Origin: SIG350 sp964520895
Lineage (GTDB): Bacteria; Bacillota; Clostridia; TANB77; SIG350
NCBI GenBank assembly: GCA_964520895.1
Contig: CAZFOR010000009.1
Location: 1 to 33,431 of the forward strand
Length of the DNA: 33,431 bases
Reading direction: 5' to 3'
Notes under the pieces: generated by a model
What the model was told of the DNA's origin: nothing
What the model saw: the letters and a program-made list of their open reading frames with translations, nothing else
Database searches by the model: none
Position numbers and translations under genes: made by a program
Part shown: positions 17,435 to 25,921 of the stretch, piece after piece
Position numbering within the stretch: the first letter of the stretch is position 1
Layout: each line of letters opens with the position of its first letter

Positions 17435-18430
17435 TTATTGTCCTATATTTTTAACATAATTTTGTGGATTAACTGTTTCGTTATTTATCCTTACTTCAAA
17501 ATGTACATGTGGTCCTGTTGTGTTACCAGTCATACCTATTGTTGCAATTTTTTGTCCAACTGTTATATTATCACCCTGTTTTACTAATAATTCATTACAA
17601 TGTGCATAATATGTTATCATATTATTAGCATGTTGTATAATTACAGTTCTACCATATGAACCTCTAACATCAGCGTGTAATACAACACCATCTGCTGCTG
17701 CATATATAGGTGTTCCTACAGGATTTGCAATATCAACACCTGTATGATATCCACTACTTCTATATCCATATCTTGATGTAATTGTTCCCCTTGCAGGGCT
17801 TCTAAAAGAAACATTTGTTGTTACATATGAATATTCTTTTGCACTTGTATTTGATGCAACACTACTTTTTGCAACCCTTTTTATACTATATTTTTCTTTT
17901 GCTAATGCAACTGTATCTTCTTCATTAGAAAAAACAGGATCTACTATATGGCTTTCATTTATTGTAAAAGCGACTGCCGAATTGTTGATATTACTCTTTA
18001 TTTCTTCTAATAATTTTTCAGCTTGCTCTTTTGTTTCAACCATAGCAATCTCATCTTCACCAGAATTTATTGTATATACTCTATTATATATAATTGCATT
18101 AGTTTTTACTAACTCGTAAATTTCATTATCATTAACTTGTGTATTTTTTCTTACAAAGAAAAACTCATAATTAGGCATTTCATCAATATGAACATAAGCA
18201 ATCTTTTCATTACTTTCATTTAGAAAAGTATTTAGAGACAACTCAAATCCTTCTTTATCTGAAATATATCCAACTTTTTCATTGTTAAGTGTAACTTTAT
18301 ATGCTGGCTTATATGTTAGCATTACACAAAATAATGATATTATTAACATTGCTACTATTATAGTTATTATCTTTGTAGTTATCTTTAGTATTGATATTAT
18401 ATTTGCGTTATTTTTACTAATAATAAACAC
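17435..18430 (-). CDS. Membrane-anchored M23 family metallopeptidase
   Basis: 331 residues: a short cytoplasmic tail, one membrane segment (about 19-40), an extracellular helical region of about 160 residues, then a C-terminal LytM/M23 domain. Zinc and catalytic residues are intact: His229 and Asp233 (HTGVD), His277 (YYAHC), His308 and His310 (GPHVHFEV). It should be an active peptidoglycan endopeptidase outside the membrane, unlike catalytically dead SpoIIQ-type or EnvC-type relatives. The GTG at 18430 overlaps its own Shine-Dalgarno (AAGGAGTG), an odd arrangement; the first in-frame ATG lies inside the membrane helix, so an ATT start at 18424 or 18421 is possible. It has its own promoter and terminator and lies upstream of walRK, a common regulator of such enzymes. 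Confidence 0.9.
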   Translation of the reverse strand: MFIISKNNANIISILKITTKIITIIVAMLIISLFCVMLTYKPAYKVTLNNEKVGYISDKEGFELSLNTFLNESNEKIAYVHIDEMPNYEFFFVRKNTQVNDNEIYELVKTNAIIYNRVYTINSGEDEIAMVETKEQAEKLLEEIKSNINNSAVAFTINESHIVDPVFSNEEDTVALAKEKYSIKRVAKSSVASNTSAKEYSYVTTNVSFRSPARGTITSRYGYRSSGYHTGVDIANPVGTPIYAAADGVVLHADVRGSYGRTVIIQHANNMITYYAHCNELLVKQGDNITVGQKIATIGMTGNTTGPHVHFEVRINNETVNPQNYVKNIGQ

Positions 18431-18455
18431 TCCTTTTCTCTTATCAACAAGTAAT

Positions 18456-18484
18456 ATTGTAACATTTTAACAAAATTAATTCAA
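18456..18484 (-). promoter_or_regulatory. Promoter of the M23 peptidase gene
   Basis: On the minus strand TTGAAT (18479-18484) is followed after 17 bases by TACAAT (18456-18461), about 26 bases before the start. Nothing else was recognised between here and the stop of the upstream gene at 18587. Confidence 0.55.
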
Positions 18485-18586
18485 ACCTTATTTTTCGTAA
18501 AATAAACCTAAATTTTTCTCATATTCAAAACATAGTCAATTTTTCTCTCATTTTCTTTTTATTACTTTCATATACTCTCGATTTTG

Positions 18587-20341
18587 TTAGTCAGTGTTCT
18601 TTGTTATAACAGCTCTAAATCCAGTTAATGCATATATTCCTCCACTCGATTTTGAAAATGCAAACAGTCCTGTTTGTTCACCTCTTTTTGCATTTCCCCC
18701 TCTATAAAAGAAAGGATATTGATTACAAGGCATTATTGAATAACTTGAAAACCATGCTAAACTTCCAGTTCCATTTAATGCTGTTTCATATATAGCATCA
18801 CCAATCATATTCTTTGAAGCTTTATAGTTTTCTGTTTCATCATCTGAATTACCAACTTTATAAACATCTTTATATTTCAAATTAGTTTCCTCATAAAGTG
18901 CTTTTCCTTCATTTATTAAGCTCTCACTTCTATTGTCAATATATGCTGCAGTTCTTTCCATACATCCACCTGACATATCATATATTCCATAAACATTTCC
19001 TGTTGTACTAGCTTTAATACCGTTTTGACTATTCCATTCAAATGTATTATCTGTTCCATATAGTATATCTTTACTATTTCTGCCAGCATATCCTGTTTTT
19101 GTAGAATCAGTTTCTTTTTCTAAATAATTATTATTCCAAACTTCATTGTTATTTCTTCCATATTTACTTTGTGTTAAATATGAAACTGCTCCCCATTCAC
19201 TATTTTTAATTAAATGTGTATCTGCTTGTTGATTATCTAAGCCATATACATTATTATTTATCATATTTCTACATACAGTATATGCTGTACTTATTGTAGT
19301 ATTTCTCCAAGAGAACATATCAAACATACTTTTATATGTTTTGTTAATATCATCTCCTCCACCATATTCTTCTCCAGTAATTCCATTTTCAGCAGAACTT
19401 GCTTCAAATTTCGAAACCCAAATTCCTGTTATTTCTTCTCCAAAATTAAAAGCAGGATGTACAACATAATCTGATACACAATCAGTATTGTTAGGATTTA
19501 TTTGTATTCCATCAGATGTTGTATTTGTATTTCCCACCAAAAATTTAATGTCGATTATTCCAGACTTATTATTATGATAGTTTTTTTCAGCTATTTTATA
19601 CGCAAATCTTGGTACCCATACAAACATGCTTCCATTTTCTTCATTCTCTTCATAATCTGATAACATAATATTAGCCCATTTTTTATTTGTATAATTGTAC
19701 CAAACTTGCTCTTGATTATTAACAAATTCCCATGATTGAGTATCCTCATTGTATATAATTGGTTTCATTCCCTCATATAGTTCTGGAGCATTTGCACCTG
19801 AATTATCAACTTCTTTTTCAACTTCATAATTATTTAAAATCTCTGGTGATGTATATAATGTTTTGTATTTTAAAACTAATGGAGTTATTGAAAAAACTAA
19901 ACTCTTTTCATAATTAACCAAGAAAGGTCCTTCAACTTGATTAATTCCTAGTTTATTCAATTCATTTTCTTCTAATATATAATATGCTTCATTTATATCC
20001 GATAATATCATTTGCTCTATTTGCTCATAACTTTCTTTGTATAAAGTTTCTCTGTTTTCCGCATTTATTCCAAAATATTCATAATATGGATCATTTTTCT
20101 TTTTCTCATTTTCTTCTAATAGTTTAGAATATATTACATTTATTTCATTAACAAATTTTTTCTCCATTCTAGCATCCTTTGTCAAATATAGATATGCTAA
20201 AAAAGCAATAAATAGCAGTAGTAAAGCAATAATTATTATAATTATTATTTTCTTTGTTTTTTTACTTTTGTTAATTTTTTCAAATTTTTCTTTTTCTATT
20301 GTTCTTATTTGCTGTAATCTTTCTCTTTCATTTTCTTTCAA
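18587..20341 (-). CDS. Membrane-anchored C-type-lectin/formylglycine-synthase-fold surface protein
   Basis: 584 residues from a TTG at 20341, 6 bases after GAGGTGG; a GTG at 20350 would lie in that site. A charged coiled-coil-like cytoplasmic tail (1-25) and one membrane helix (about 27-50) lead to a large outside part. After a ~130-residue helical stretch comes the segment SMFVWVPRFAYKI, then KFEAS, NSEWGAVSYLTQSKYG, GNVYGIYDMSGG, and the terminal RGGNAKRGEQTGLFAFSKS and LTGFRAVI. This order is that of the formylglycine-generating-enzyme-like/CLec fold, also used by diversity-generating-retroelement target proteins. The GNVWEW-type box is altered to GGCMERT. It probably binds ligands rather than oxidises cysteine. 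It lies 29 bases after pcrA. No reverse transcriptase or template repeat is in the window. Confidence 0.72.
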   Translation of the reverse strand: MKENERERLQQIRTIEKEKFEKINKSKKTKKIIIIIIIALLLLFIAFLAYLYLTKDARMEKKFVNEINVIYSKLLEENEKKKNDPYYEYFGINAENRETLYKESYEQIEQMILSDINEAYYILEENELNKLGINQVEGPFLVNYEKSLVFSITPLVLKYKTLYTSPEILNNYEVEKEVDNSGANAPELYEGMKPIIYNEDTQSWEFVNNQEQVWYNYTNKKWANIMLSDYEENEENGSMFVWVPRFAYKIAEKNYHNNKSGIIDIKFLVGNTNTTSDGIQINPNNTDCVSDYVVHPAFNFGEEITGIWVSKFEASSAENGITGEEYGGGDDINKTYKSMFDMFSWRNTTISTAYTVCRNMINNNVYGLDNQQADTHLIKNSEWGAVSYLTQSKYGRNNNEVWNNNYLEKETDSTKTGYAGRNSKDILYGTDNTFEWNSQNGIKASTTGNVYGIYDMSGGCMERTAAYIDNRSESLINEGKALYEETNLKYKDVYKVGNSDDETENYKASKNMIGDAIYETALNGTGSLAWFSSYSIMPCNQYPFFYRGGNAKRGEQTGLFAFSKSSGGIYALTGFRAVITKNTD

Positions 20342-20378
20342 AATTACCACCTCTTTTTCTAAAAAAATTATATATCAT

Positions 20379-22620
20379 TTACTGCATAATTTCAAGTCCC
20401 GCAAATTTAGCCATCAATCTCTTTGTTCCAAATTTTTCAAACTCTATTTCTATCTTATAATCATTTTCTTCTGGTTCGATTTTTTTAATTATACCAATAC
20501 CAAACCTTCTATGACTAACTTGTTGTCCAACCTTATAACTATTTATATCAACTTCTTCTTTTTTATTATTAATATTATTTAAGAAACTTTGAGCTGTTCT
20601 ATAATTAAATGGATTTTTATTTTTTATTTCATTTCTTAAAACTTCACCCTCATCAACTTTTCTTGTACCCATTCTTTCTTTTTCGTTTTCAACAATTTCA
20701 AGTAAATCTTCTGGTATTTCTTTTATAAATCTAGAAGCCATATTACATGTAGTTGTTCCAAAAATACTTCTTATCCTTGCTGTAATTAAATGAAGTTCTT
20801 GCTCAGCTCTTGTTACTGCAACATAACATAATCTTCTTTCCTCTTCTATTCCATTTTCTTCATCCATGGATCTGCATGATGGAAACAACCCTTCTTCCAT
20901 TCCACAAACAAAAACAACTGGAAATTCTAGTCCTTTTGCATTATGCATGGTCATTAATGTCACATAATTATCTTGCTCATTTAAATTATCTAAATCTGTT
21001 ATAAGCGCTATATTCTCTAAAAAATCTTCTAATTCTTTGTTTGCATCTTCATTTTCAAATTCTATTACTGTTGTTTGAAACTCTTTTAAGTTCTCTATTC
21101 TTCCTTGGGCTTCAACAGTATCTTCTTTTTCTAGCATTTTAATATATCCTGAAATATCTAAAACTCTATTTATCAATTCTTCTATGCTAATACTGTCTTT
21201 TACTTCATTAAAATCTTTTATCATTTGAGCAAAATCTTTTAGTACAGAATATGATTTAAGTTCAAATTCATCAGCTTTTGAAATAACATCAAACATAGAA
21301 ATACTATTAGTATTTGCTATATTTTGAATATTATTAATTGTAACATCTCCTATTCCACGTTTAGGTTCATTAATAACTCTTTTTAGACTTACAGTATCTA
21401 GTGGATTTTGTATCAATTTTAAATATGAAATTATATCTTTAATCTCTTTTCTGTCATAGAATTTTTGTCCACCTATTACTTTATATGGAACACCGTCTTT
21501 AACAAAAACATCTTCAATTGTTCTGGACTGTGCATTTGTTCTATATAGTATAACAAAATCTTTAAATTCTTTTCCTTCTCTTATTTTTTTATTTATATAA
21601 TTAGAAATATATTGCCCTTCAGCATATCCATCGTCAACTTTAACATAAATAGGCTTTACTCCGCCTTGCTTATCAGTCCATAGTTTCTTTTCTATTTTCT
21701 TTTGATTGTTTTTTATAAGCTCATTTGCAACATTTAATATAGGTCCTGTTGATCTATAGTTTTGCTCTAGTTTTATAATCTTTGCACCCGGATAATCTTT
21801 TTCAAAATTTAATATATTTGAAATATCTGCCCCTCTAAATGCATATATTGATTGATCATTATCTCCAACAACAAAAACATTTCCATACATACCTGCAAAT
21901 AAATTAATTAATGTAAACTGTGATTTATTTGTATCTTGATATTCATCTACTAATATATATTTAAACTTTTGTTGGTAATATGTTAAAACATCTATATTTT
22001 CCATTAATATTTTTATTGTATGTAATATTATATCATCAAAATCAATTCCATTATTTAGTTTAAGTTTCTTTTGATACAATGAATAAATTTTAGAAATATT
22101 TTTCTGTCTATAATCAGAACCAGCCATAACTTCAAATCTATTTTCATTTATCATATCGTTTTTTAAATTACTTATAGTTGAAAGTAATGATTTTTCGGTA
22201 TATTGTTTAATATCCAAATTTAATTCTTTTACACACTCTTTTATTATTGTTTTAGAATCTGTTGTGTCAAATATATTAAAATTAGAAGTATATCCTAATT
22301 TATCTATGTGTTTTCTTAAAATCCTAACACATATAGAATGAAAAGTCCCTATCCAAATATCATTCATTCCTATTAAATCTTCAATTCTAGATTTCATCTC
22401 GTTAGCAGCTTTATTGGTAAAAGTAATTGCCAATATGTTCCATGGATTTATTTCTTTTTCTTTAATTAAATAAGCTATTCTTTGCGTTAATACTCTCGTC
22501 TTTCCGTGATCCTGCTCCTGCAATTACTAAAACAGGCCCTTCTGTTGTCAAAACAGCTTCTTTTTGTTTATCATTTAATCCTTTTACAAATATATTTTCA
22601 CTCACATCAATTGTATTCAT
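20379..22620 (-). CDS. pcrA: ATP-dependent DNA helicase PcrA/UvrD (one-base frameshift in Walker A)
   Basis: Superfamily 1 helicase for repair and for clearing replication forks. From ATG 22620 the frame reads a normal N-terminus (LNDKQKEAVLTTEGPVLVIAGAGS minus a few residues), then shifts at about 22506, where one extra base turns GAGSGKT into GAGS plus a wrong frame. The rest, from HGKTRVLTQRIAYLI, is intact to 20379: LAITFTNKAANEM, GTFHSICVRIL, ILVDEYQDTN, GDNDQSIYAFRGA, LEQNYRS, TMHNAKGLEFPVVF, VAVTRAEQEL and the C-terminal tail ending in FAGLEIMQ. Repaired length is 746 residues, normal for PcrA. Since PcrA is usually essential, a sequencing error next to a GATC site is more likely than true loss. 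Confidence 0.93.
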
Positions 22621-22642
22621 TTATTTTATTACCCCTTTTTCT

Positions 22643-22673
22643 AAAAAAGTACTAGCTGTTAAACTAGTACTTT
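22643..22673 (-). terminator. Terminator upstream of pcrA
   Basis: AAAGTACTAG (22646-22655) pairs with CTAGTACTTT (22664-22673), and the minus strand continues with six T. It lies between the stop of the small membrane protein gene (22694) and the pcrA start. Confidence 0.85.
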
Positions 22674-22693
22674 CACTTATATTTTTGTTTTTA

Positions 22694-23089
22694 TTATTTA
22701 ACTAGGATTTTTACTAAATCATTTTTGTTAGATATTCTTTCAGTTTGAAAGCTTCTAACAGCAGCTAATTGTTCTACTTTTTCACATTCACCTTCTAAAA
22801 CTTCTAAAATAACATTGTTATTATCTAGGAATATCTGCATATGAACAAATTGATCATATATTGAATTTACCCATAATAACTTTTTCTTAGAAGAAAGATA
22901 TTCTAATGTTATAACAATACTTAAATACACTATAATACTAACACCTACAACAAAAAGTATTTGCAATGCTGTTACTTCTGTAATAAATATTACTTTAGCA
23001 AAAAAAGCATATAAAAGAACAACTAATACCACCCAACATAAAAACATTGTTATTTTTCTTTCTTTTACAAGTCTCAATAACTTTTCCAT
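22694..23089 (-). CDS. Small two-helix membrane protein (paralogue of the next gene upstream)
   Basis: 131 residues: a basic N-terminus (MEKLLRLVKERK), two membrane helices at about 14-33 and 39-61, then a basic turn (EYLSSKKK) and a soluble tail of about 60 residues. I know no named family. It matches the protein encoded just upstream (23099-23497) in length, helix positions, the basic residues after helix 2 and the tail pattern (YMQTYIEEN against HMQIFLDNN), so the pair looks like an old duplication. GGAGG is 5 bases before the ATG. It ends in a terminator before pcrA and follows spoIVFB on the same strand. Confidence 0.75.
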   Translation of the reverse strand: MEKLLRLVKERKITMFLCWVVLVVLLYAFFAKVIFITEVTALQILFVVGVSIIVYLSIVITLEYLSSKKKLLWVNSIYDQFVHMQIFLDNNNVILEVLEGECEKVEQLAAVRSFQTERISNKNDLVKILVK

Positions 23090-23098
23090 AAATTCCTC

Positions 23099-23497
23099 CT
23101 ACATTTTAACATAGAATTGTATTAATTCTTTGTCTTCTTTTAATTGCTCCATTGTTATTCTTAATTCTTCTATATCTTTTTTTAGTCTTTCAACTTCTTT
23201 TTTCTGTATTTCTATAATCATTGTGTTTTCTTCTATATATGTTTGCATATATTCATATCTGCTTTCAATTGACTTAACTGCACTCATAATTTTTTTTGTT
23301 CTCATATACTCTTTTGAAAGAGCCACATCTACATATACAAAACACCCTATTGCAAATATAAATATTACTTCTACTACTGTAATAGATTTTTTAAGTATAA
23401 AGAAATATATACATAATACTACTAAATACAATAGTGCAATCCAAAAACCAAAAATAGCAATCTTTTTTTTCTTCATGGCAGTTATAGCTTTATCCAT
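23099..23497 (-). CDS. Small two-helix membrane protein with coiled-coil tail
   Basis: 132 residues from the ATG at 23497, which follows GAGGTG; the frame extends to 23542 but without a ribosome site. Two membrane helices at about 12-33 and 39-58, then a KEYMRTKK turn and a long charged coiled coil (about 75-125, VERLKKDIEELRITMEQLKED). No family recognised. It has the same build as the next gene downstream, 9 bases away, and they probably act together, perhaps as a hetero-oligomer. They lie after spoIVFA/spoIVFB, which makes a role at the sporulating or growing membrane possible but unproven. Confidence 0.75.
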   Translation of the reverse strand: MDKAITAMKKKKIAIFGFWIALLYLVVLCIYFFILKKSITVVEVIFIFAIGCFVYVDVALSKEYMRTKKIMSAVKSIESRYEYMQTYIEENTMIIEIQKKEVERLKKDIEELRITMEQLKEDKELIQFYVKM

Positions 23498-23572
23498 TAT
23501 CACACCTCTTTTACTCAAATTTTTTCTTGTCTCTTTGCTCATATTATATATATATTATTTTAAATTGTCAAG

Positions 23573-24145
23573 CTATATTGTTATGACATTATAATAAATA
23601 TTTTTATTAGATAAATTCAACAAATATATTCCTATTATAAATAATTGTATATTATTATAATTAACACATATATATGCTGTAACTAATATAATTAAGATAG
23701 TAAAAAAACTATATATTTTTTTTACTATCTTACCATTTTTATCGTAATTACTAAATATTTCATTTATTATTTTTCCCCCATCTAAAGGATAAATTGGCAT
23801 TATATTTATAATAAACAAAACAGTATTAACTATTATTAAAAAAATATATTTTTCTTTATTTAATATAATTAAGCTCATACTCAATATTAAATTAGATACT
23901 GGTCCTGATAATAAAACAATAATCTTTTTTGACAAACTTATATTAAATTCATTAAAATTGATACTCAGCCCGTTTATTCCAATATTAATATCTTTTATAC
24001 TCAAACCGTATACAACTCCAAATAATCCATGAATTAATTCATGGATTAATATTGAAATAAAAAACGGAATGAAATACATAATTAAATTAAAAAATAATAA
24101 TACGAATATATATAATGCAAAACTATATTGTATTTTTATACTCAT
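23573..24145 (-). CDS. spoIVFB: SpoIVFB-like site-2 (M50) intramembrane protease
   Basis: 190 residues with about five or six hydrophobic segments. The zinc motif HELIH (His35, Glu36, His39) sits in a membrane helix, and the third ligand is Asp122 in IMPIYPLDGGK, the M50 NPxxPLDGG box. In Bacillus SpoIVFB cleaves pro-sigma-K inside the mother cell once freed from SpoIVFA inhibition. Its gene follows a SpoIVFA-like gene by 12 bases, as in Bacillus, which supports the name over a generic M50 protease. It lacks the C-terminal CBS domain found in Bacillus SpoIVFB (about 288 residues), so it is a short form. ATG follows AAGGTG. Confidence 0.85.
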   Translation of the reverse strand: MSIKIQYSFALYIFVLLFFNLIMYFIPFFISILIHELIHGLFGVVYGLSIKDINIGINGLSINFNEFNISLSKKIIVLLSGPVSNLILSMSLIILNKEKYIFLIIVNTVLFIINIMPIYPLDGGKIINEIFSNYDKNGKIVKKIYSFFTILIILVTAYICVNYNNIQLFIIGIYLLNLSNKNIYYNVITI

Positions 24146-24157
24146 ATTACACCTTCT

Positions 24158-25018
24158 TTACCTAAAATTTAATATATATTCTGGATTTATAACCATATTA
24201 TTCTTTCTTACTTCAAAATGAAGATGTGAACCTGTAGCAACACCTGTCTGCCCCATTAATCCTATTTTATCACCTTCCTTTATTTGTTGATTTTCTTTTA
24301 CTAATATTTTTGAGCAATGTGCATATATTGTTATAACATCATCTTTTACTATTTTTATATGATTTCCATATACTTCATTGTATGAGGTTGTAGAAACTAC
24401 TCCACTAGTAGCTGCAAATATTTCCGTTCCCGTTTCATTTGCTATATCTAATCCCAAATGAAAAGTAGAGATATCCGGTCTGCTAGCATCTCTATTTCCA
24501 AACTCACAGCTTATTGTTCCTTCTGTTGGTTTTATCCATATATATTTTTCTTTTATCTCATTGGCCATTATTTCCATGTTATTATATGGTGTTGATACTT
24601 GAACAACATTTTCATTATCAACAGTTGCTACTATATTTTCTTCTGTATTTTCAATTACAACTGTATCATTTACTTCTTTTACAATCTTTTCTTTTAATGG
24701 AATATTAAAAGAAAATTTATTATTTAAAAACTTAGCTCCCCAATTATATGTATCTATGTACGACATACTGTAGTTTAATATCCAATTGTATTTACTTACA
24801 TTATGTTCAAACCCTGTTTTATCAAAGACTTTATATATCCATATTGAAGTAATTAAAACTATACAGAAAAAAATCTGAAATAAAAATTTGAGTAAAACAT
24901 TTTTTATAACTTTGTTGTCTTTGTTAATTACTCTTGTTTCTTTTTCGTTATGTTTCTGTCTACTTATTCTTTCTTCACTTATTTTAATATTACTATTTGT
25001 ATTAATTGTATTTTCCAT
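24158..25018 (-). CDS. spoIVFA: SpoIVFA-like membrane protein with M23 domain
   Basis: 286 residues from the ATG at 25018, 6 bases after GGGAGG; an upstream frame to 25057 has no site. Layout: cytoplasmic tail of about 45 residues, one membrane helix (about 45-65), a linker and a C-terminal LytM/M23 domain. His187, Asp191, His234, His265 and His267 are all present, so the domain could bind zinc. In Bacillus SpoIVFA is an inhibitor of the SpoIVFB protease in the forespore outer membrane and its own M23 domain is degenerate and cut during signalling. The tight link with spoIVFB supports this role. A plain wall peptidase is the alternative. Confidence 0.8.
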   Translation of the reverse strand: MENTINTNSNIKISEERISRQKHNEKETRVINKDNKVIKNVLLKFLFQIFFCIVLITSIWIYKVFDKTGFEHNVSKYNWILNYSMSYIDTYNWGAKFLNNKFSFNIPLKEKIVKEVNDTVVIENTEENIVATVDNENVVQVSTPYNNMEIMANEIKEKYIWIKPTEGTISCEFGNRDASRPDISTFHLGLDIANETGTEIFAATSGVVSTTSYNEVYGNHIKIVKDDVITIYAHCSKILVKENQQIKEGDKIGLMGQTGVATGSHLHFEVRKNNMVINPEYILNFR

Positions 25019-25061
25019 AATATTCCTCCCATATATTATATATTCTACATGGGACAATTTA

Positions 25062-25304
25062 TTACATCTTTTTATTTAAAATACTTAATATTTTTTCAAA
25101 TATGTTTTTCTTTTTAGGATATAAATAATTACCTTCATCAATATATCTATCTATAATATTTTGTGCTTCTTCTAATATACATTCTTTTTTAGATATATTG
25201 TTTTCTTCGTTGATATCAAACTCAATGTTTTCCTTCAATGTAAAAATTGCCTCTTCAATAATATTTGATGGCAAGTTTTTTAAATAAACTACTTTTTTTA
25301 TCAT
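25062..25304 (-). CDS. Small hypothetical protein
   Basis: 80 residues, charged and probably helical, with no signal peptide or membrane segment. The first strand (MIKKVVYLKNLPSN) followed by an acidic helix suggests a small alpha/beta fold; the end is strongly basic (KKKNIFEKIL, LNKKM). I do not recognise a family. AGGAGG lies 5 bases before the ATG and only a few bases after the yyaC stop, and spoIVFA begins 43 bases downstream, so it belongs to the yyaC-spoIVFA-spoIVFB run and may be sporulation-linked by context only. Confidence 0.7.
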   Translation of the reverse strand: MIKKVVYLKNLPSNIIEEAIFTLKENIEFDINEENNISKKECILEEAQNIIDRYIDEGNYLYPKKKNIFEKILSILNKKM

Positions 25305-25313
25305 ATTAACCTC

Positions 25314-25859
25314 CTAGCTAATATGATTATTAACATAAATTGTCTTTTTTAAACACAAACTATTACTTATTGCATTAAAAACTATACTAGACAAATTTAA
25401 TACATCATACATTTTAACACTTTTAAGTTCTTTGAAATTATCTTCTGAATTTTTAGCTACAATTGCATTAATGTACATATCTCCTATGCTTTCAAATTTT
25501 TTATTTAACGCACTACCTGGAACAATACCACCTTTACCTATAACAATATTATTTACTATTTCATCTTTACCAAGTGCTGAATCTAATGTAACAATATATG
25601 GATCTTTATGTTCTTTTTTTATTATATTAATTGTTTGTATTAAATTTGTTGCATTTACTGTTTCTTTCAATGTTCCATATACATTGGAATATATTTCACT
25701 TAAAAAATGTCCTACTATAGGTCCAAAACTATCTCCTATCACTTTATCCGTTCCTATACATAAAAAAACAAGTTCTCTATCATTTAACAAATTATTAGAA
25801 AACATTTTTAAACATTTAATTATATTATGTGAATTTTCACAATTAAAACAAAACTGCAT
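25314..25859 (-). CDS. yyaC: YyaC-like sporulation protein (DUF1256)
   Basis: 181 residues of the YyaC family, which has a fold related to the germination protease and hydrogenase-maturation proteases. Family segments are clear: FLCIGTDKVIGDSFGPIVG near residue 32, VYGTLKETVNATNL, TLDSALGK, and PGSALNKKFESIGDMYINAIV. The aspartates of the two boxes (GDSFGP and LDSALG) could be the catalytic or metal-binding pair. In Bacillus yyaC is a sporulation gene of unclear role. The ATG lies inside a striking inverted repeat (25851-25897), with its GGAGG site in the loop, so initiation or the promoter may be controlled there. Confidence 0.88.
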   Translation of the reverse strand: MQFCFNCENSHNIIKCLKMFSNNLLNDRELVFLCIGTDKVIGDSFGPIVGHFLSEIYSNVYGTLKETVNATNLIQTINIIKKEHKDPYIVTLDSALGKDEIVNNIVIGKGGIVPGSALNKKFESIGDMYINAIVAKNSEDNFKELKSVKMYDVLNLSSIVFNAISNSLCLKKTIYVNNHIS

Positions 25860-25897
25860 ATAATATATCCTCCATTTAGATATATTATATGCAGTTT
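25851..25897 (-). repeat. 19-base perfect inverted repeat over the yyaC start codon
   Basis: AAACTGCATATAATATATC and its exact complement (25879-25897 and 25851-25869) are separated by 9 bases. On the minus strand the loop carries GGAG of the ribosome site and the second arm carries the yyaC ATG (25859) and its first codons. The first arm contains CATATAAT (25884-25891), which resembles a sigma-E -10 element. It could be an RNA hairpin hiding the start, or a DNA-level dyad operator. Confidence 0.8.
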
Positions 25898-25921
25898 TTA
25901 ACTTTATTATAACTATTTAAA

